Below, piece by piece: positions 7,625 to 14,994 of a stretch of DNA of 20,946 nt; within the stretch, counting starts at the first letter, position 1, and each line of letters starts with the position of its first letter. The stretch comes from a virus. Position numbers and translations under genes: made by a program. The notes under the pieces are model-generated. The model saw nothing but the letters and a program-made list of their open reading frames with translations. It was not told the DNA's origin and searched no databases. The stretch covers positions 1-20,946 of the IMG/VR virus record IMGVR_UViG_3300037493_000284, one strand, 5' to 3'.

Positions 7625-8206
7625 TTATGCGGGATCAAGTAACATTATACTAAAACCAGCTTCTTGTGGTGTAATTAGAGTAGAAGAAGACGTACCATCT
7701 CCACCTACGTAAATTGAAACAACATCGTTCACTGCAAGCGATGCTAATCCTGTAGAACTTACTGTTAAAATATCTGCCCCTGACGTATGTTTTTGCATAA
7801 CAATTTTACGGGTATTAGGTGTTCCATTAACTGCGTAATGAAAATAATATTTAGTACCAGAAGCTAAAGATGCAGTTAAAAAACAAATCCAAAAAGTAAG
7901 TTGGTATTCACCTGCAACTTGTACAGTCATTGTGCCATTAGCTGCTGATAATGTAACGTGTGCATTACCGTTAGTAGTCCATTCACCTGTAGGATTTAAC
8001 TTAGCTTTAGCACTTGCAGCAGGGAGTGTCTGTGCTGTAACACCTGCTTCAATGTACAATTCACCGTAAGCATGGCCTGAAGGAAACACCCATGCACCAC
8101 TACCGCTACCGTTAGCACGATATACCTTACCACTTGCAGCAGTGGATACACCTTTAGGTTCGTGTAGTTGCGGATCAGTAAGCACTGCGTGTTGAATATT
8201 AGGCAT
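7625..8206 (-). CDS. C1q-like capsid or head fibre protein
   Basis: A 193-residue virion protein. The N-terminal segment (LTDPQLHEPKGVSTA, about 9-23, then GKVYRANGSGSGAW) is a short motif that I recall at the start of phage proteins encoded beside capsid genes, where it probably serves as a docking peptide. Residues 45-190 alternate beta strands (VAGEYQLTFWICFL, KYYFHYAVNG, VNDVVSIYVGG, AGFSIMLLD) in the pattern of C1q/TNF-type jelly rolls, usually trimeric. Gene position after the capsid and decoration genes suggests it decorates the head, although a tail-fibre role is possible. GGAG lies 7 bases upstream of ATG, just past a strong hairpin at 8224-8256 that separates it from the decoration gene. 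Binding target unknown. Confidence 0.6.
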   Translation of the reverse strand: MPNIQHAVLTDPQLHEPKGVSTAASGKVYRANGSGSGAWVFPSGHAYGELYIEAGVTAQTLPAASAKAKLNPTGEWTTNGNAHVTLSAANGTMTVQVAGEYQLTFWICFLTASLASGTKYYFHYAVNGTPNTRKIVMQKHTSGADILTVSSTGLASLAVNDVVSIYVGGDGTSSSTLITPQEAGFSIMLLDPA

Positions 8207-8223
8207 CTATTTCTCCAAAAGGA

Positions 8224-8256
8224 AACGGAGAAACCCCTTATGAGAGCTTCCCCGTT
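8224..8256 (-). terminator. Strong hairpin between decoration and head-fibre genes
   Basis: The minus-strand RNA can form a stem of 14 pairs (several G-U) with a 5-base CAUAA loop: AACGGGGAAGC pairs back to GGTTTCTCCGTT. Only a weak TCCTTTT tract follows, so it may be a leaky terminator or an RNA-stability structure. It starts 9 bases after the decoration gene stop and ends just before the ribosome site of the next gene. Confidence 0.5.
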
Positions 8257-8264
8257 AATTTACA

Positions 8265-8723
8265 TTAAATGTAACGTACTACGACAGTAGCTGTACCAGC
8301 AGTGAATGAACCAGTGATGGTTGCAGTTAGGTTAGTTGCAGTGGCATACACTTTAGCCAAGCCACGGTTAGTAGCAGCATCACCAATGGCATAAGCACCA
8401 CCAGCAACAATATCAGCACCAACAGTTAGGTTAGCAGTTGCACCTTGAGTAGCTGAAATCCATCCATCAGGATCAGTTGCATCACCAATTTCAACCTTAG
8501 TGCCACCAACCCATGCTGTACCAACCAACAAGTTGACATCCACAACAGAACTGTTAGCAGGAATTGGGATCACTGCACCAGAAGATTGGAATGTAATTTG
8601 CAATACTGCTTCTTTAAAAGCACCATCGGTATTGTAGTCACCAGCAACATTACGCTCAGCGTAGTTAGGGCCGAAACCGACGATTAGTCCGTCAGCGTTA
8701 GTCCAAGTAGATTGACGAGTCAT
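8265..8723 (-). CDS. Head decoration-like structural protein
   Basis: A 152-residue protein of low complexity, rich in Ala, Thr, Val and Gly with almost no Lys, and no Cys. Alternating beta strands are visible (EAVLQITFQSSGAVIPIPAN, VVDVNLLVGTAWVGG, NLTATITGSF, ATVVVRYI), suggesting a compact beta-sandwich. It follows the major capsid gene and is isolated from it by a terminator, the usual place of decoration or capsid-stabilising proteins. The start has AAAGGAAA upstream. Flanking hairpins on both sides suggest its expression is tuned separately. No diagnostic motif was recognised, so the role is inferred from composition and position. Confidence 0.6.
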   Translation of the reverse strand: MTRQSTWTNADGLIVGFGPNYAERNVAGDYNTDGAFKEAVLQITFQSSGAVIPIPANSSVVDVNLLVGTAWVGGTKVEIGDATDPDGWISATQGATANLTVGADIVAGGAYAIGDAATNRGLAKVYATATNLTATITGSFTAGTATVVVRYI

Positions 8724-8748
8724 TTTAAATTTCCTTTATGTGTTAGTT

Positions 8749-8778
8749 AAAAAACACTAGGAGTATTCCCCTAGTGTT
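8749..8778 (-). terminator. Rho-independent terminator after major capsid gene
   Basis: Minus-strand stem AACACTAGG / CCTAGTGTT is perfect over 9 pairs. One G-U and one G-C pair extend it to 11 pairs closed by a 4-base AATA loop. A run of six T follows, the first two of them part of the stem base. It begins 7 bases after the capsid stop codon. This is the clearest intrinsic terminator in the window. Confidence 0.85.
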
Positions 8779-8785
8779 AATTAGT

Positions 8786-9742
8786 TTAGATTGTTGACTT
8801 AGAGATAACAGACACTAAGCACTCAGGGCGATAAAGCTTGAGGCCAAAACGTGCGTTCATCACATACTCATCGCGACGCAAATCTTTGTTACGCTCGTAT
8901 TCAACACGAGGCATCTGACGATAAGCACCAACGAAAGGAGTCAAATCACCACCAACAGACATAAAGATGTTAGTTACTGGAGATGCAGGAACAGACACGC
9001 TATTGATAGTTGTATCTGTAGGTGTAGCCAAGAAGTTAGAAACATAAACGTCGAAGCCGAAGATGTTTTTAACGAAGCGCATACCTGTCACTTCATTCAC
9101 AAAACCACCGTTAACAATACCACCGAACTGTGGGTTGTTAATGAAAGCTTGTGCACCAACCAATTGGTTGAACACATACTCTTGTGATGGATCAATGATT
9201 GCTACACGGCTACCACCAGCTTGTGCTTTATCCAAGGCAAACTTAGCTTTAGCAAAGTCATCCAAAGACAACACAGTGTTGGTTGCACCTGAAGCCACGA
9301 AGCGGTGAGCAGCACCGTTAATGGTATTCAGGTTGTTAGCAGTTTGTGTATTAGCGAGAGAGAAAACAGAAGTCTCCAAGTTCTCATCCAAAGCACGACG
9401 CATCTTGGTAGGGAACATACCAATGAGTTGTTGAGCGTAGTAGCTGTCTTGCTTAGCCTTATCAGTGATATAGGTAGCAGATTCAACATAACGATCAATC
9501 GTGAAATTGAACTCACCAGTGTCCATTGCGTCATACACAACGGGGGTTAGTTCAGCAGTTTCACGCATGGGCAATTCGCCAACAGACGGAATAGTAAATT
9601 GGTTGCCATCAGGGAAACCGTTAAGCATACGCACGTAGCGTGTGCCCATTAGTTGTTCTTGTAGAACGTCTTTTAGTTCAGCAGACCAAAGTTCTGCACG
9701 AACCAAATTCTCATTAACTTTTGCGTAATCAACACCAGCCAT
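8786..9742 (-). CDS. Major capsid protein
   Basis: A 318-residue protein placed directly after the scaffold gene. The N-terminal helix-rich arm (AGVDYAKVNENLVRAELWSA) is followed by FTIPSVGELPMRETAELTP at about 48-66 and a DRYVESATYITDKAKQDSYY segment at about 83-102, typical of the extended loop and spine helix of HK97-fold capsid proteins of this size. Further on, RVAIIDPSQEYVFNQLVGAQ (about 178-197) and the C-terminal beta-rich part complete the fold. AAGGAG lies 6 bases before ATG, the best ribosome site in the window, as expected for the most abundant protein. A strong terminator follows immediately. Identity is well supported by synteny and sequence pattern. Confidence 0.88.
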   Translation of the reverse strand: MAGVDYAKVNENLVRAELWSAELKDVLQEQLMGTRYVRMLNGFPDGNQFTIPSVGELPMRETAELTPVVYDAMDTGEFNFTIDRYVESATYITDKAKQDSYYAQQLIGMFPTKMRRALDENLETSVFSLANTQTANNLNTINGAAHRFVASGATNTVLSLDDFAKAKFALDKAQAGGSRVAIIDPSQEYVFNQLVGAQAFINNPQFGGIVNGGFVNEVTGMRFVKNIFGFDVYVSNFLATPTDTTINSVSVPASPVTNIFMSVGGDLTPFVGAYRQMPRVEYERNKDLRRDEYVMNARFGLKLYRPECLVSVISKSTI

Positions 9743-9752
9743 TTAATTCTCC

Positions 9753-10487
9753 TTATTGACCAAAATATAAGGTCGGGTTTTTAGAAACAGTTTGTTGTAA
9801 CTTATATTGAAACTCTTGTGACCAATAAGTGTTAGGATCATCTTTACGGACTTTAGTAGCCCATTCTTTTGTTCCTTCTACCTTACTACGATCACCGCCA
9901 TTTGAAGTTACGGAAGTGGTATTTACTGAGCCGCTATCAAAGTTGTTTGATGGAAGGAATGACCCACCACCGAATAATGATACAAACTCAGTTGGGTCAT
10001 TTGCAGCTAGTTCCATAAGGATACGGGCTTTATCAGGAGTTGAAGCTTTTTGCTTAAACATCTGTTCTGCTTTATCACCAAACTTCTCTTTCATAAGAGC
10101 ATCAGCTTTAAGCAAATTGCCAGTCTTAGTATCTTGCTGTTTACGACCCTCTAACGTCTTCTCTACAAGCTGTTGCACAACATCAGGGGTTAAGCCCTGT
10201 ACAGGAGGATTGTCGGCCTCTGGTGCACCACTTTGTTTCGACATACGTTCCAAAACCTCATCAATAGTTTTAGCTGAAGCAGCTTGCTCACGTAGCTTAC
10301 GATTTTCCTCTTTCAAGGTTTCGATAAACTGGTCAGCATTGTTATATGCTTTAGCTAAGTCATCTGGGGTTTTGTATTTTTGCGTTTCACCAACAAGTGC
10401 AGTGAAAAGCTGTCCATCAGTTGTCGCTAATGGCATGTTAGCAGCAGGATTGTCGCCCTCACCACTAAAAATTGTTGCATTGGTCAT
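9753..10487 (-). CDS. Head scaffolding protein
   Basis: A 244-residue, acidic, helix-rich protein with Pro/Gly-rich linkers. A predicted coiled coil covers about 43-78 (LAKAYNNADQFIETLKEENR), followed by further charged helices at about 104-160. The C-terminus (WSQEFQYKLQQTVSKNP) is a short amphipathic helix of the kind that binds the capsid protein in scaffolds. Its position between portal and major capsid genes is the standard place. AGGAG sits 8 bases upstream of ATG. It ends 10 bases before the capsid start, so the two are probably co-translated. No protease domain is visible in it, so maturation, if any, would rely on another protein. Confidence 0.85.
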   Translation of the reverse strand: MTNATIFSGEGDNPAANMPLATTDGQLFTALVGETQKYKTPDDLAKAYNNADQFIETLKEENRKLREQAASAKTIDEVLERMSKQSGAPEADNPPVQGLTPDVVQQLVEKTLEGRKQQDTKTGNLLKADALMKEKFGDKAEQMFKQKASTPDKARILMELAANDPTEFVSLFGGGSFLPSNNFDSGSVNTTSVTSNGGDRSKVEGTKEWATKVRKDDPNTYWSQEFQYKLQQTVSKNPTLYFGQ

Positions 10488-10538
10488 GCGAAGTTCTCCT
10501 AAAAATTGGTAGCCTTAGAGTAGACTAATTGAAAAATG

Positions 10539-10790
10539 TCACCTTTTAGCTGTATCAGGTAACATTGACATGATAAACTCATAAGCTTTAATTTGTCCTA
10601 AGTTGTATGCTAATTTAGCATAGTGATTAGGACAATCAAAGTCATCTTTTTTAATATTACTAATATCTTCTTTTAAAGTATATAGTGTTTTATATAAAGC
10701 TTCTAATGTATAACTACTGTTATTCCAAGCTTTAGTAAACTCTTCATTACTACTATCTTTAGGTTTATTATTTAATAATACTTTATTCAT
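10539..10790 (-). CDS. Small conserved helical protein between portal and scaffold
   Basis: An 83-residue, very AT-rich gene compared with its neighbours. The protein is mostly helical (YTLEALYKTLYTLKEDISNIKK at about 27-48), then PNHYAKLAYNLGQIKAYEFIMSMLP (about 54-78). I recall this general pattern from small podovirus proteins of unknown role. Its place between portal and scaffold suggests a minor head or assembly function. AAGGA lies 8 bases before ATG, inside the loop of a possible AT hairpin. No known catalytic motif. Confidence 0.65.
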   Translation of the reverse strand: MNKVLLNNKPKDSSNEEFTKAWNNSSYTLEALYKTLYTLKEDISNIKKDDFDCPNHYAKLAYNLGQIKAYEFIMSMLPDTAKR

Positions 10791-10819
10791 TATATATTCC
10801 TTATATTAGTTTATATATA
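10791..10819 (-). promoter_or_regulatory. AT-rich inverted repeat exposing a ribosome site
   Basis: On the minus strand, TATATAT and ATATATA arms of 7 bases can pair around a 15-base loop that contains the AAGGA ribosome site of the 83-aa gene. The pairing is all A-T and so weak. It might also simply reflect an AT-rich spacer with a promoter-like composition. The role is speculative. Confidence 0.25.
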
Positions 10820-10833
10820 ACATACTACCACAA

Positions 10834-12591
10834 TTATTGTGGCATGTCAACATCTGGCCCTTCAGGGCTAATTGTTGACTCTGTTTGAATGTCTTCAGCT
10901 ACCTGATTCATCAATCGCTGTGTCTCAGCTTGTTCAAAAATCATAGCATTGTCTTGGACAATACGGTAGTTCTGCCAACCTAAATTCTCTTCCAAAGCCT
11001 TAGCAATAGCTTTACCACTGATATGAGCAGCCACAGTTGGCATAGCCTGTACAGCAGCCATAGTTTGTGATAATTCTTGAATAAACCTTGCTTGTTCACC
11101 ATAATGACGAGCACCTAAAGGATAGATTTTACCAGCAGCCATTAAGTCATTTTTTGTAACTTCTACAAAGGATTCAGTGCCGTAATCTTCATCAACTGAA
11201 CGAATACGTTCAACACCTTCAAAGTTACGTACAGCCTCCCCTAACATTCCGTTTAATAGAGGCTCAAGGATGTTGCGTTCAAACCAGCTTACCTTGCTTT
11301 GAAAGATACGTCCAGCAGCGTTCTCTAGGCTCTGTACCTCGTACTTTGTCTTCTCTCCGGGGGTACGGATACCCATAGCCTGTTTAGGCGCTCCTGCAAG
11401 CTCTTCCATGCGGTTCATCAACTCGTTAATCTGAAGGTCAGCTTGTAATGCTGTAGCATCAGGACGTAAGAAGGTTAGACTACCTTCGTCACCAACGAAT
11501 ACAGTGGCTCCGGGTTCATATTCAAACTCCTCAACAGTATTACCGCCTACAACCATTACAGGATAAGCAATCAAGTCAAATACATCTGCCTTTAAGTTTT
11601 CCAAATGGTCAATACGGTATTGCATACCAACCAACTGGTCTAGCGGCCCTTGTGCCCATAGGTTGTCTGTACGCAATCTCCAGCCACAATGGTACATCGG
11701 TTTACTACCTGTCCACATTGGGTTAGCTTGTTTACGTAAAATCCACTTACGGTCGATAACTGTGATTAATTGGTTGCGTAAAAGCGTCTTCGTGGATGGG
11801 TCATACATGTCCCCCCAGAACTCTAACAACTCAACCATATCACTTTCTAGGTATTCATCAGCACTACCAAATCCATCAATAGCCATGTTCAATTCTTTCT
11901 TGAACTCTGGGTCATCACGATAGTTTTGACGGAACTGTAGTGCTTTATCCAACACACCTTTGTTGTAATTTAATGCTGGCTTAGTTTCAATGTCAGTCAT
12001 TAAGTCACCAATAGACTTAAGCATACGGCGTACAACAGGTGTTCTATCAAAGTTTTCAGCTAACGGATTAAACACAATGTCTGTAGGATTAATGCGATAG
12101 GCTTTAGGGCCAATGTAACGACTAACTACATTACCTGTTGCGTCACTAATAACATCACGCACATAGTCATATGTAACAACTACGTTACCAAAATCAATGT
12201 AGTCGTAAACCAGTTGAGAAACAAGAAGTTGAAAGTTAGAAGCTTTTAGCTTCTGTTTCATGTAGTTAGTAATGGCATAACGCTTTTTAGTCAACTCCTC
12301 ACTTTTATCAGTAGCTTCCCAAAAGAACCAAGTCTCAGATGGAAACAACGCAGCCATGTAGTTGGCATGTAAGTTGTCCCGAATCTGAGTTAGTTTAGGA
12401 GTTACTGTAGAGTTTTTCCATGGAAGTTTACTGTTACTAGTTTTACGTGTATCAGTGGCAAATAAGTAGTTACGTAACTCTTGCTGATCTGATTTCCATA
12501 CAGAACGATTAGTGTCCCACTTAACCCACATGTCAGCAATTTTATTTGCTAAACTATCGTTATCAAAACTTACTTGTACGTTGTTGTTCAT
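10834..12591 (-). CDS. Portal (head-tail connector) protein
   Basis: A 585-residue protein encoded directly after the large terminase. Helical N-terminal regions (WVKWDTNRSVWKSDQQELRNY at about 22-42) precede a block with YMAALFPSETWFFWEA (about 78-93) and ASNFQLLVSQLVYDYIDFGNVVVTYDY (about 116-142), as in podovirus connectors. The central region has RMLKSIGDLMTDIE and a stem/clip part at about 265-330. The segment ELAGAPKQAMGIRTPGEKTKYEVQSLENAAGRIFQSKVSWFERNILEPLL (about 391-440) is the typical portal wing and crown approach. The C-terminus is acidic (about 560-585). Twelve such subunits would form the packaging channel, bind the terminase and later the tail adaptor. GAGGA precedes the start. 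Confidence 0.87.
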   Translation of the reverse strand: MNNNVQVSFDNDSLANKIADMWVKWDTNRSVWKSDQQELRNYLFATDTRKTSNSKLPWKNSTVTPKLTQIRDNLHANYMAALFPSETWFFWEATDKSEELTKKRYAITNYMKQKLKASNFQLLVSQLVYDYIDFGNVVVTYDYVRDVISDATGNVVSRYIGPKAYRINPTDIVFNPLAENFDRTPVVRRMLKSIGDLMTDIETKPALNYNKGVLDKALQFRQNYRDDPEFKKELNMAIDGFGSADEYLESDMVELLEFWGDMYDPSTKTLLRNQLITVIDRKWILRKQANPMWTGSKPMYHCGWRLRTDNLWAQGPLDQLVGMQYRIDHLENLKADVFDLIAYPVMVVGGNTVEEFEYEPGATVFVGDEGSLTFLRPDATALQADLQINELMNRMEELAGAPKQAMGIRTPGEKTKYEVQSLENAAGRIFQSKVSWFERNILEPLLNGMLGEAVRNFEGVERIRSVDEDYGTESFVEVTKNDLMAAGKIYPLGARHYGEQARFIQELSQTMAAVQAMPTVAAHISGKAIAKALEENLGWQNYRIVQDNAMIFEQAETQRLMNQVAEDIQTESTISPEGPDVDMPQ

Positions 12592-12600
12592 ATTGTCCTC

Positions 12601-14130
12601 TTAGTAGGCTACGCCACCAAATTTAGAATTAAATGCAATGATGTTTGTTTTCTTACCCCATGACCTACTAGATACAGGAGACTTACAAATCTCAACACAA
12701 GCCGCTAAAGCATCTTTAACGTCATCATGCTCAGGGTTATTCATAATGAGTTCTTCTTCTAGCACTTGGCAGTTACCACCTTTGTAGTGCCAGATTTGAT
12801 TGTTGGTATAACGTGGCTCTAAGATAGAAGCAATGCGTTCTGCTTTGTTCATAGTCTTAGGGGGGTTATATTCATCAATGGTGAACACAATGTTTTGACT
12901 ACGCATGTAGTCACGGAACTGACTTACAATGAGTCGCTGTGCAGCTACCACTTCACAACGCATCTTCTTAAATCGCCACTTCCTAAACACTGATTCAGCC
13001 CTATCGTACATAACAGAAATCTTGTTTGTTTTAAACCGATCAATGTCAAGTACATAATAGTTGTTATCTTCATCTACACCTACCACAGCAATAACAGTGT
13101 AGTCTGAATTGTGGTTAACTGTGTATGCAAAATCCATAGCTGCATAGACATGGAGAAGCTTATCACCAAAGTACCAAGCACCGCTAAAGTTTTCAATCTT
13201 ATCCCTTTCATAGTAGTTAAATCTACTACGGTCAATTAGTTGCGTTTCAACTGCATTGGGGTTATTGTAGTATTGGGCATAGAACTGTGTAATGTCCAAA
13301 TACTTTGCTTTTTTACGGGCTAATTCTTTTTGGTCAAAGCCAAATGTTTTACCATCAGTACGTCTTTGTTTAGGCCACAGGAACTCACCATTAATTTCAA
13401 CAGTACGTTCAAATGTCTCGTAAACTTCTAACTCTACATCGTCTTCAGTGACATCATCGTAATAGGCTTCAGTCATCTCCATCATATCTTTGTACAAGTC
13501 ACCGGGATGGTAGCGTGTACCAACAGCCCACTCTTTAGCACCTGTAGATTCAATAGATGATAGTTGTGAGTAGAATGCCCGTACTTGATCTCTACCAATC
13601 TGTGAATAGGCATTATCAGGCACTACAACGTCATCTAGAATGGCTACAGAGCAATGAAGTCCTGTTACGTTAGCTGTGATACCAGCAGCTTTAATAGTAG
13701 CATCACGAACACCCTCTGCCTTACGCTTAGGGTGATCTACGCTAATTTCATCAGCAGCCCAACGCTCTCGTTTACCTTCCATTTCATTAACCATCTCAGG
13801 CCAATAGAAACGATAGATGTCAGATAATAGTACATCTTTAACAGCTTTAAGTTGTTTTTCAGCCAAGTTAGCTGTAGCTGATACGTATAGTACAGTTGCT
13901 TCAGGGTACTTAGTAATATGATGTGCCACACGATAGGCAATCATTGCACTCTTCTGGTGATCCCGAGGTAAAAGTACAAGTTGGTTATCCTTGGCATCTT
14001 GCCGCTGCCACCATGCACACAACTCTTCATGCACAGCACCCAACACACGGTGTGGTGCAACTAGTCGAATAAACGTGAGTAAGTCTGCCTCTGCCGCTTG
14101 CTTTACTAGTTCTTTTTCAGTCATTACCAT
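12601..14130 (-). CDS. Terminase large subunit
   Basis: A 509-residue DNA-packaging motor. The N-terminal ATPase has a variant Walker A at 54-62 (LPRDHQKSA), Walker B at 162-169 (VAILDDVV) and a coupling motif at 201-208 (WAVGTRYH). The C-terminal RNase-H-like nuclease shows D333 (AAMDFAYT), E393 (RCEVVA) and D470/D473 (EHDDVKDALA), so both activities look intact. Length is in the normal range. Two starts compete. The ATG at 14130 overlaps the upstream gene by 7 bases and has AAGG only 4 bases upstream. The ATG at 14124 forms a TAATG overlap with AAGG 10 bases upstream and would give MTEKELV. I list the longer form. It is followed directly by the portal gene. Confidence 0.92.
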   Translation of the reverse strand: MVMTEKELVKQAAEADLLTFIRLVAPHRVLGAVHEELCAWWQRQDAKDNQLVLLPRDHQKSAMIAYRVAHHITKYPEATVLYVSATANLAEKQLKAVKDVLLSDIYRFYWPEMVNEMEGKRERWAADEISVDHPKRKAEGVRDATIKAAGITANVTGLHCSVAILDDVVVPDNAYSQIGRDQVRAFYSQLSSIESTGAKEWAVGTRYHPGDLYKDMMEMTEAYYDDVTEDDVELEVYETFERTVEINGEFLWPKQRRTDGKTFGFDQKELARKKAKYLDITQFYAQYYNNPNAVETQLIDRSRFNYYERDKIENFSGAWYFGDKLLHVYAAMDFAYTVNHNSDYTVIAVVGVDEDNNYYVLDIDRFKTNKISVMYDRAESVFRKWRFKKMRCEVVAAQRLIVSQFRDYMRSQNIVFTIDEYNPPKTMNKAERIASILEPRYTNNQIWHYKGGNCQVLEEELIMNNPEHDDVKDALAACVEICKSPVSSRSWGKKTNIIAFNSKFGGVAY

Positions 14131-14384
14131 TTAACCTTATCTGCCCAATATGCAGCACTCATCTTGCCTTTAGCAATGTTGCTTGCATGTCGTGCTTTAA
14201 AACTCTTTTGTCGTGCTGTAGGTTCTTTATCCCCACTAACACCTTGTTGACCAAATCGAATGGTTTTTACTTTGTCGCCTTCTTTAGCTACAACTACATG
14301 TGATTTAGTTGCATGGCTAGGTGTACGCTTAGGCTTATTAAAACCAGAAACACCAGCACGCTCTAGTCTGGAATCTTTAGTCAC
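14124..14384 (-). CDS. Conserved basic protein upstream of terminase
   Basis: An 86-residue, Lys-rich protein starting at GTG (14384). That GTG overlaps the preceding TGA and has GGAG 7 bases upstream. It contains RLERAGVSGFNKPKRTPSH (7-25), then KSHVVVAKEGDKVKTIRFG (27-45) and RQKSFKARHASNIAKGKMSA (58-77). I recall near-identical patterns in small proteins from unrelated podoviruses and siphoviruses next to packaging genes, but no assigned function. The beta-rich middle and basic tail suggest nucleic-acid binding. Its last codons overlap the terminase start. Conservation of the family is from memory; function unknown. Confidence 0.7.
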   Translation of the reverse strand: MTKDSRLERAGVSGFNKPKRTPSHATKSHVVVAKEGDKVKTIRFGQQGVSGDKEPTARQKSFKARHASNIAKGKMSAAYWADKVKW

Positions 14385-14650
14385 TTCATAGCTCCATTCT
14401 TCTTACGAGCAAAACTACGATTAGCACTCTTACTAGTAACACGTAAATTATCACGACTAGCACTGCCACCTTTACTTAGTGGCTTCTTATGGTCTACATC
14501 TTTACCGTCACCTTTGCTTACTTTACCTTCAGCCTCCATCATTCTTCGTGCACCATTACGTTTAGCCCTGTCTTTTTTAACAGAGTCTTTACCATCATAC
14601 TTTTCATATTGTTTTTTATAATCACGTTTTCCATTTGACATGAAGGGCAT
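14381..14650 (-). CDS. Small HNH-type nuclease-like protein
   Basis: An 89-residue basic protein. The C-terminal half matches the HNH consensus: DVDHKKPLSKGGSASRDNLR at 51-70 with H54, N68 as the central Asn and N77 in KSANRSFARKKNG. There are no zinc-binding Cys pairs, as in many short phage HNH proteins. The N-terminal half is Lys/Arg-rich and probably binds DNA. A similar small HNH protein near the terminase occurs in many phages, where HNH nucleases can stimulate terminase cleavage. Equally it could be a decayed homing nuclease. Start ATG overlaps the upstream TAA (TAATG) with GGAG 8 bases upstream. Activity is not certain because the third histidine is replaced by Asn. Confidence 0.75.
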   Translation of the reverse strand: MPFMSNGKRDYKKQYEKYDGKDSVKKDRAKRNGARRMMEAEGKVSKGDGKDVDHKKPLSKGGSASRDNLRVTSKSANRSFARKKNGAMK

Positions 14651-14994
14651 TACGTGTACTCCTGTAACAAGAAGTCACTTGTCTCAGTTAGAATATCGTC
14701 ACCTGTTTCTAGCAATAGGTTATAAGTTAACGCAACAGTTACATATTCCCACCATGCTTTTAGCATGTCATCAACTGCACCTGTATACCCTAGTGAGGTT
14801 AAATAGGCTTTCCAACGATCAATTACAGTGTTACCAGTGAAGCCACGAGCAGCTAAGAACTGCATTTCAGCATCACGTAATGAATAACTGGTAGCACCGT
14901 TCTCAAGATAGAACGATAGTTCCATATCCTCTTGAGTACCTGAGTGTCCTAAACTTCGTAAAGCTGTAAATTTTGCTTGGGTATTAATCGTCAT
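14650..14994 (-). CDS. Hypothetical protein with three LG-x-x-G repeats
   Basis: A 114-residue acidic protein. Three short imperfect repeats are visible: ALRSLGHSGTQEDM (11-24), FLAARGFTGNTVID (46-59) and YLTSLGYTGAVDDM (64-77). Each has L/R-G-aromatic-T/S-G followed by an Asp. The C-terminal part is YNLLLETGDDILTETSDFLL (91-110), a pattern I have seen in small phage structural proteins. Overlap with the small terminase is ATGA, with GGAGG 6 bases upstream. The position between two packaging genes suggests a virion or packaging accessory role. No known domain recognised. Confidence 0.65.
   Translation of the reverse strand: MTINTQAKFTALRSLGHSGTQEDMELSFYLENGATSYSLRDAEMQFLAARGFTGNTVIDRWKAYLTSLGYTGAVDDMLKAWWEYVTVALTYNLLLETGDDILTETSDFLLQEYT

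Noticed and set aside
9829-10512. Plus-strand open frame of 227 codons
   Set aside because: It is antisense to the scaffold gene, with no ribosome site and no recognisable domain.
10520-10555. AGGTGACA on the minus strand, similar to the core of the SP6 phage promoter
   Set aside because: It lies across the stop codon of the 83-aa gene, only about 8 bases match, the downstream CTATAG part is missing and it is not repeated elsewhere in the window.
10828-10842. Palindrome CCACAATTATTGTGG at the portal stop codon
   Set aside because: It is short, allows only a 5-pair stem, and has no T-run after it, so it is not a convincing terminator.
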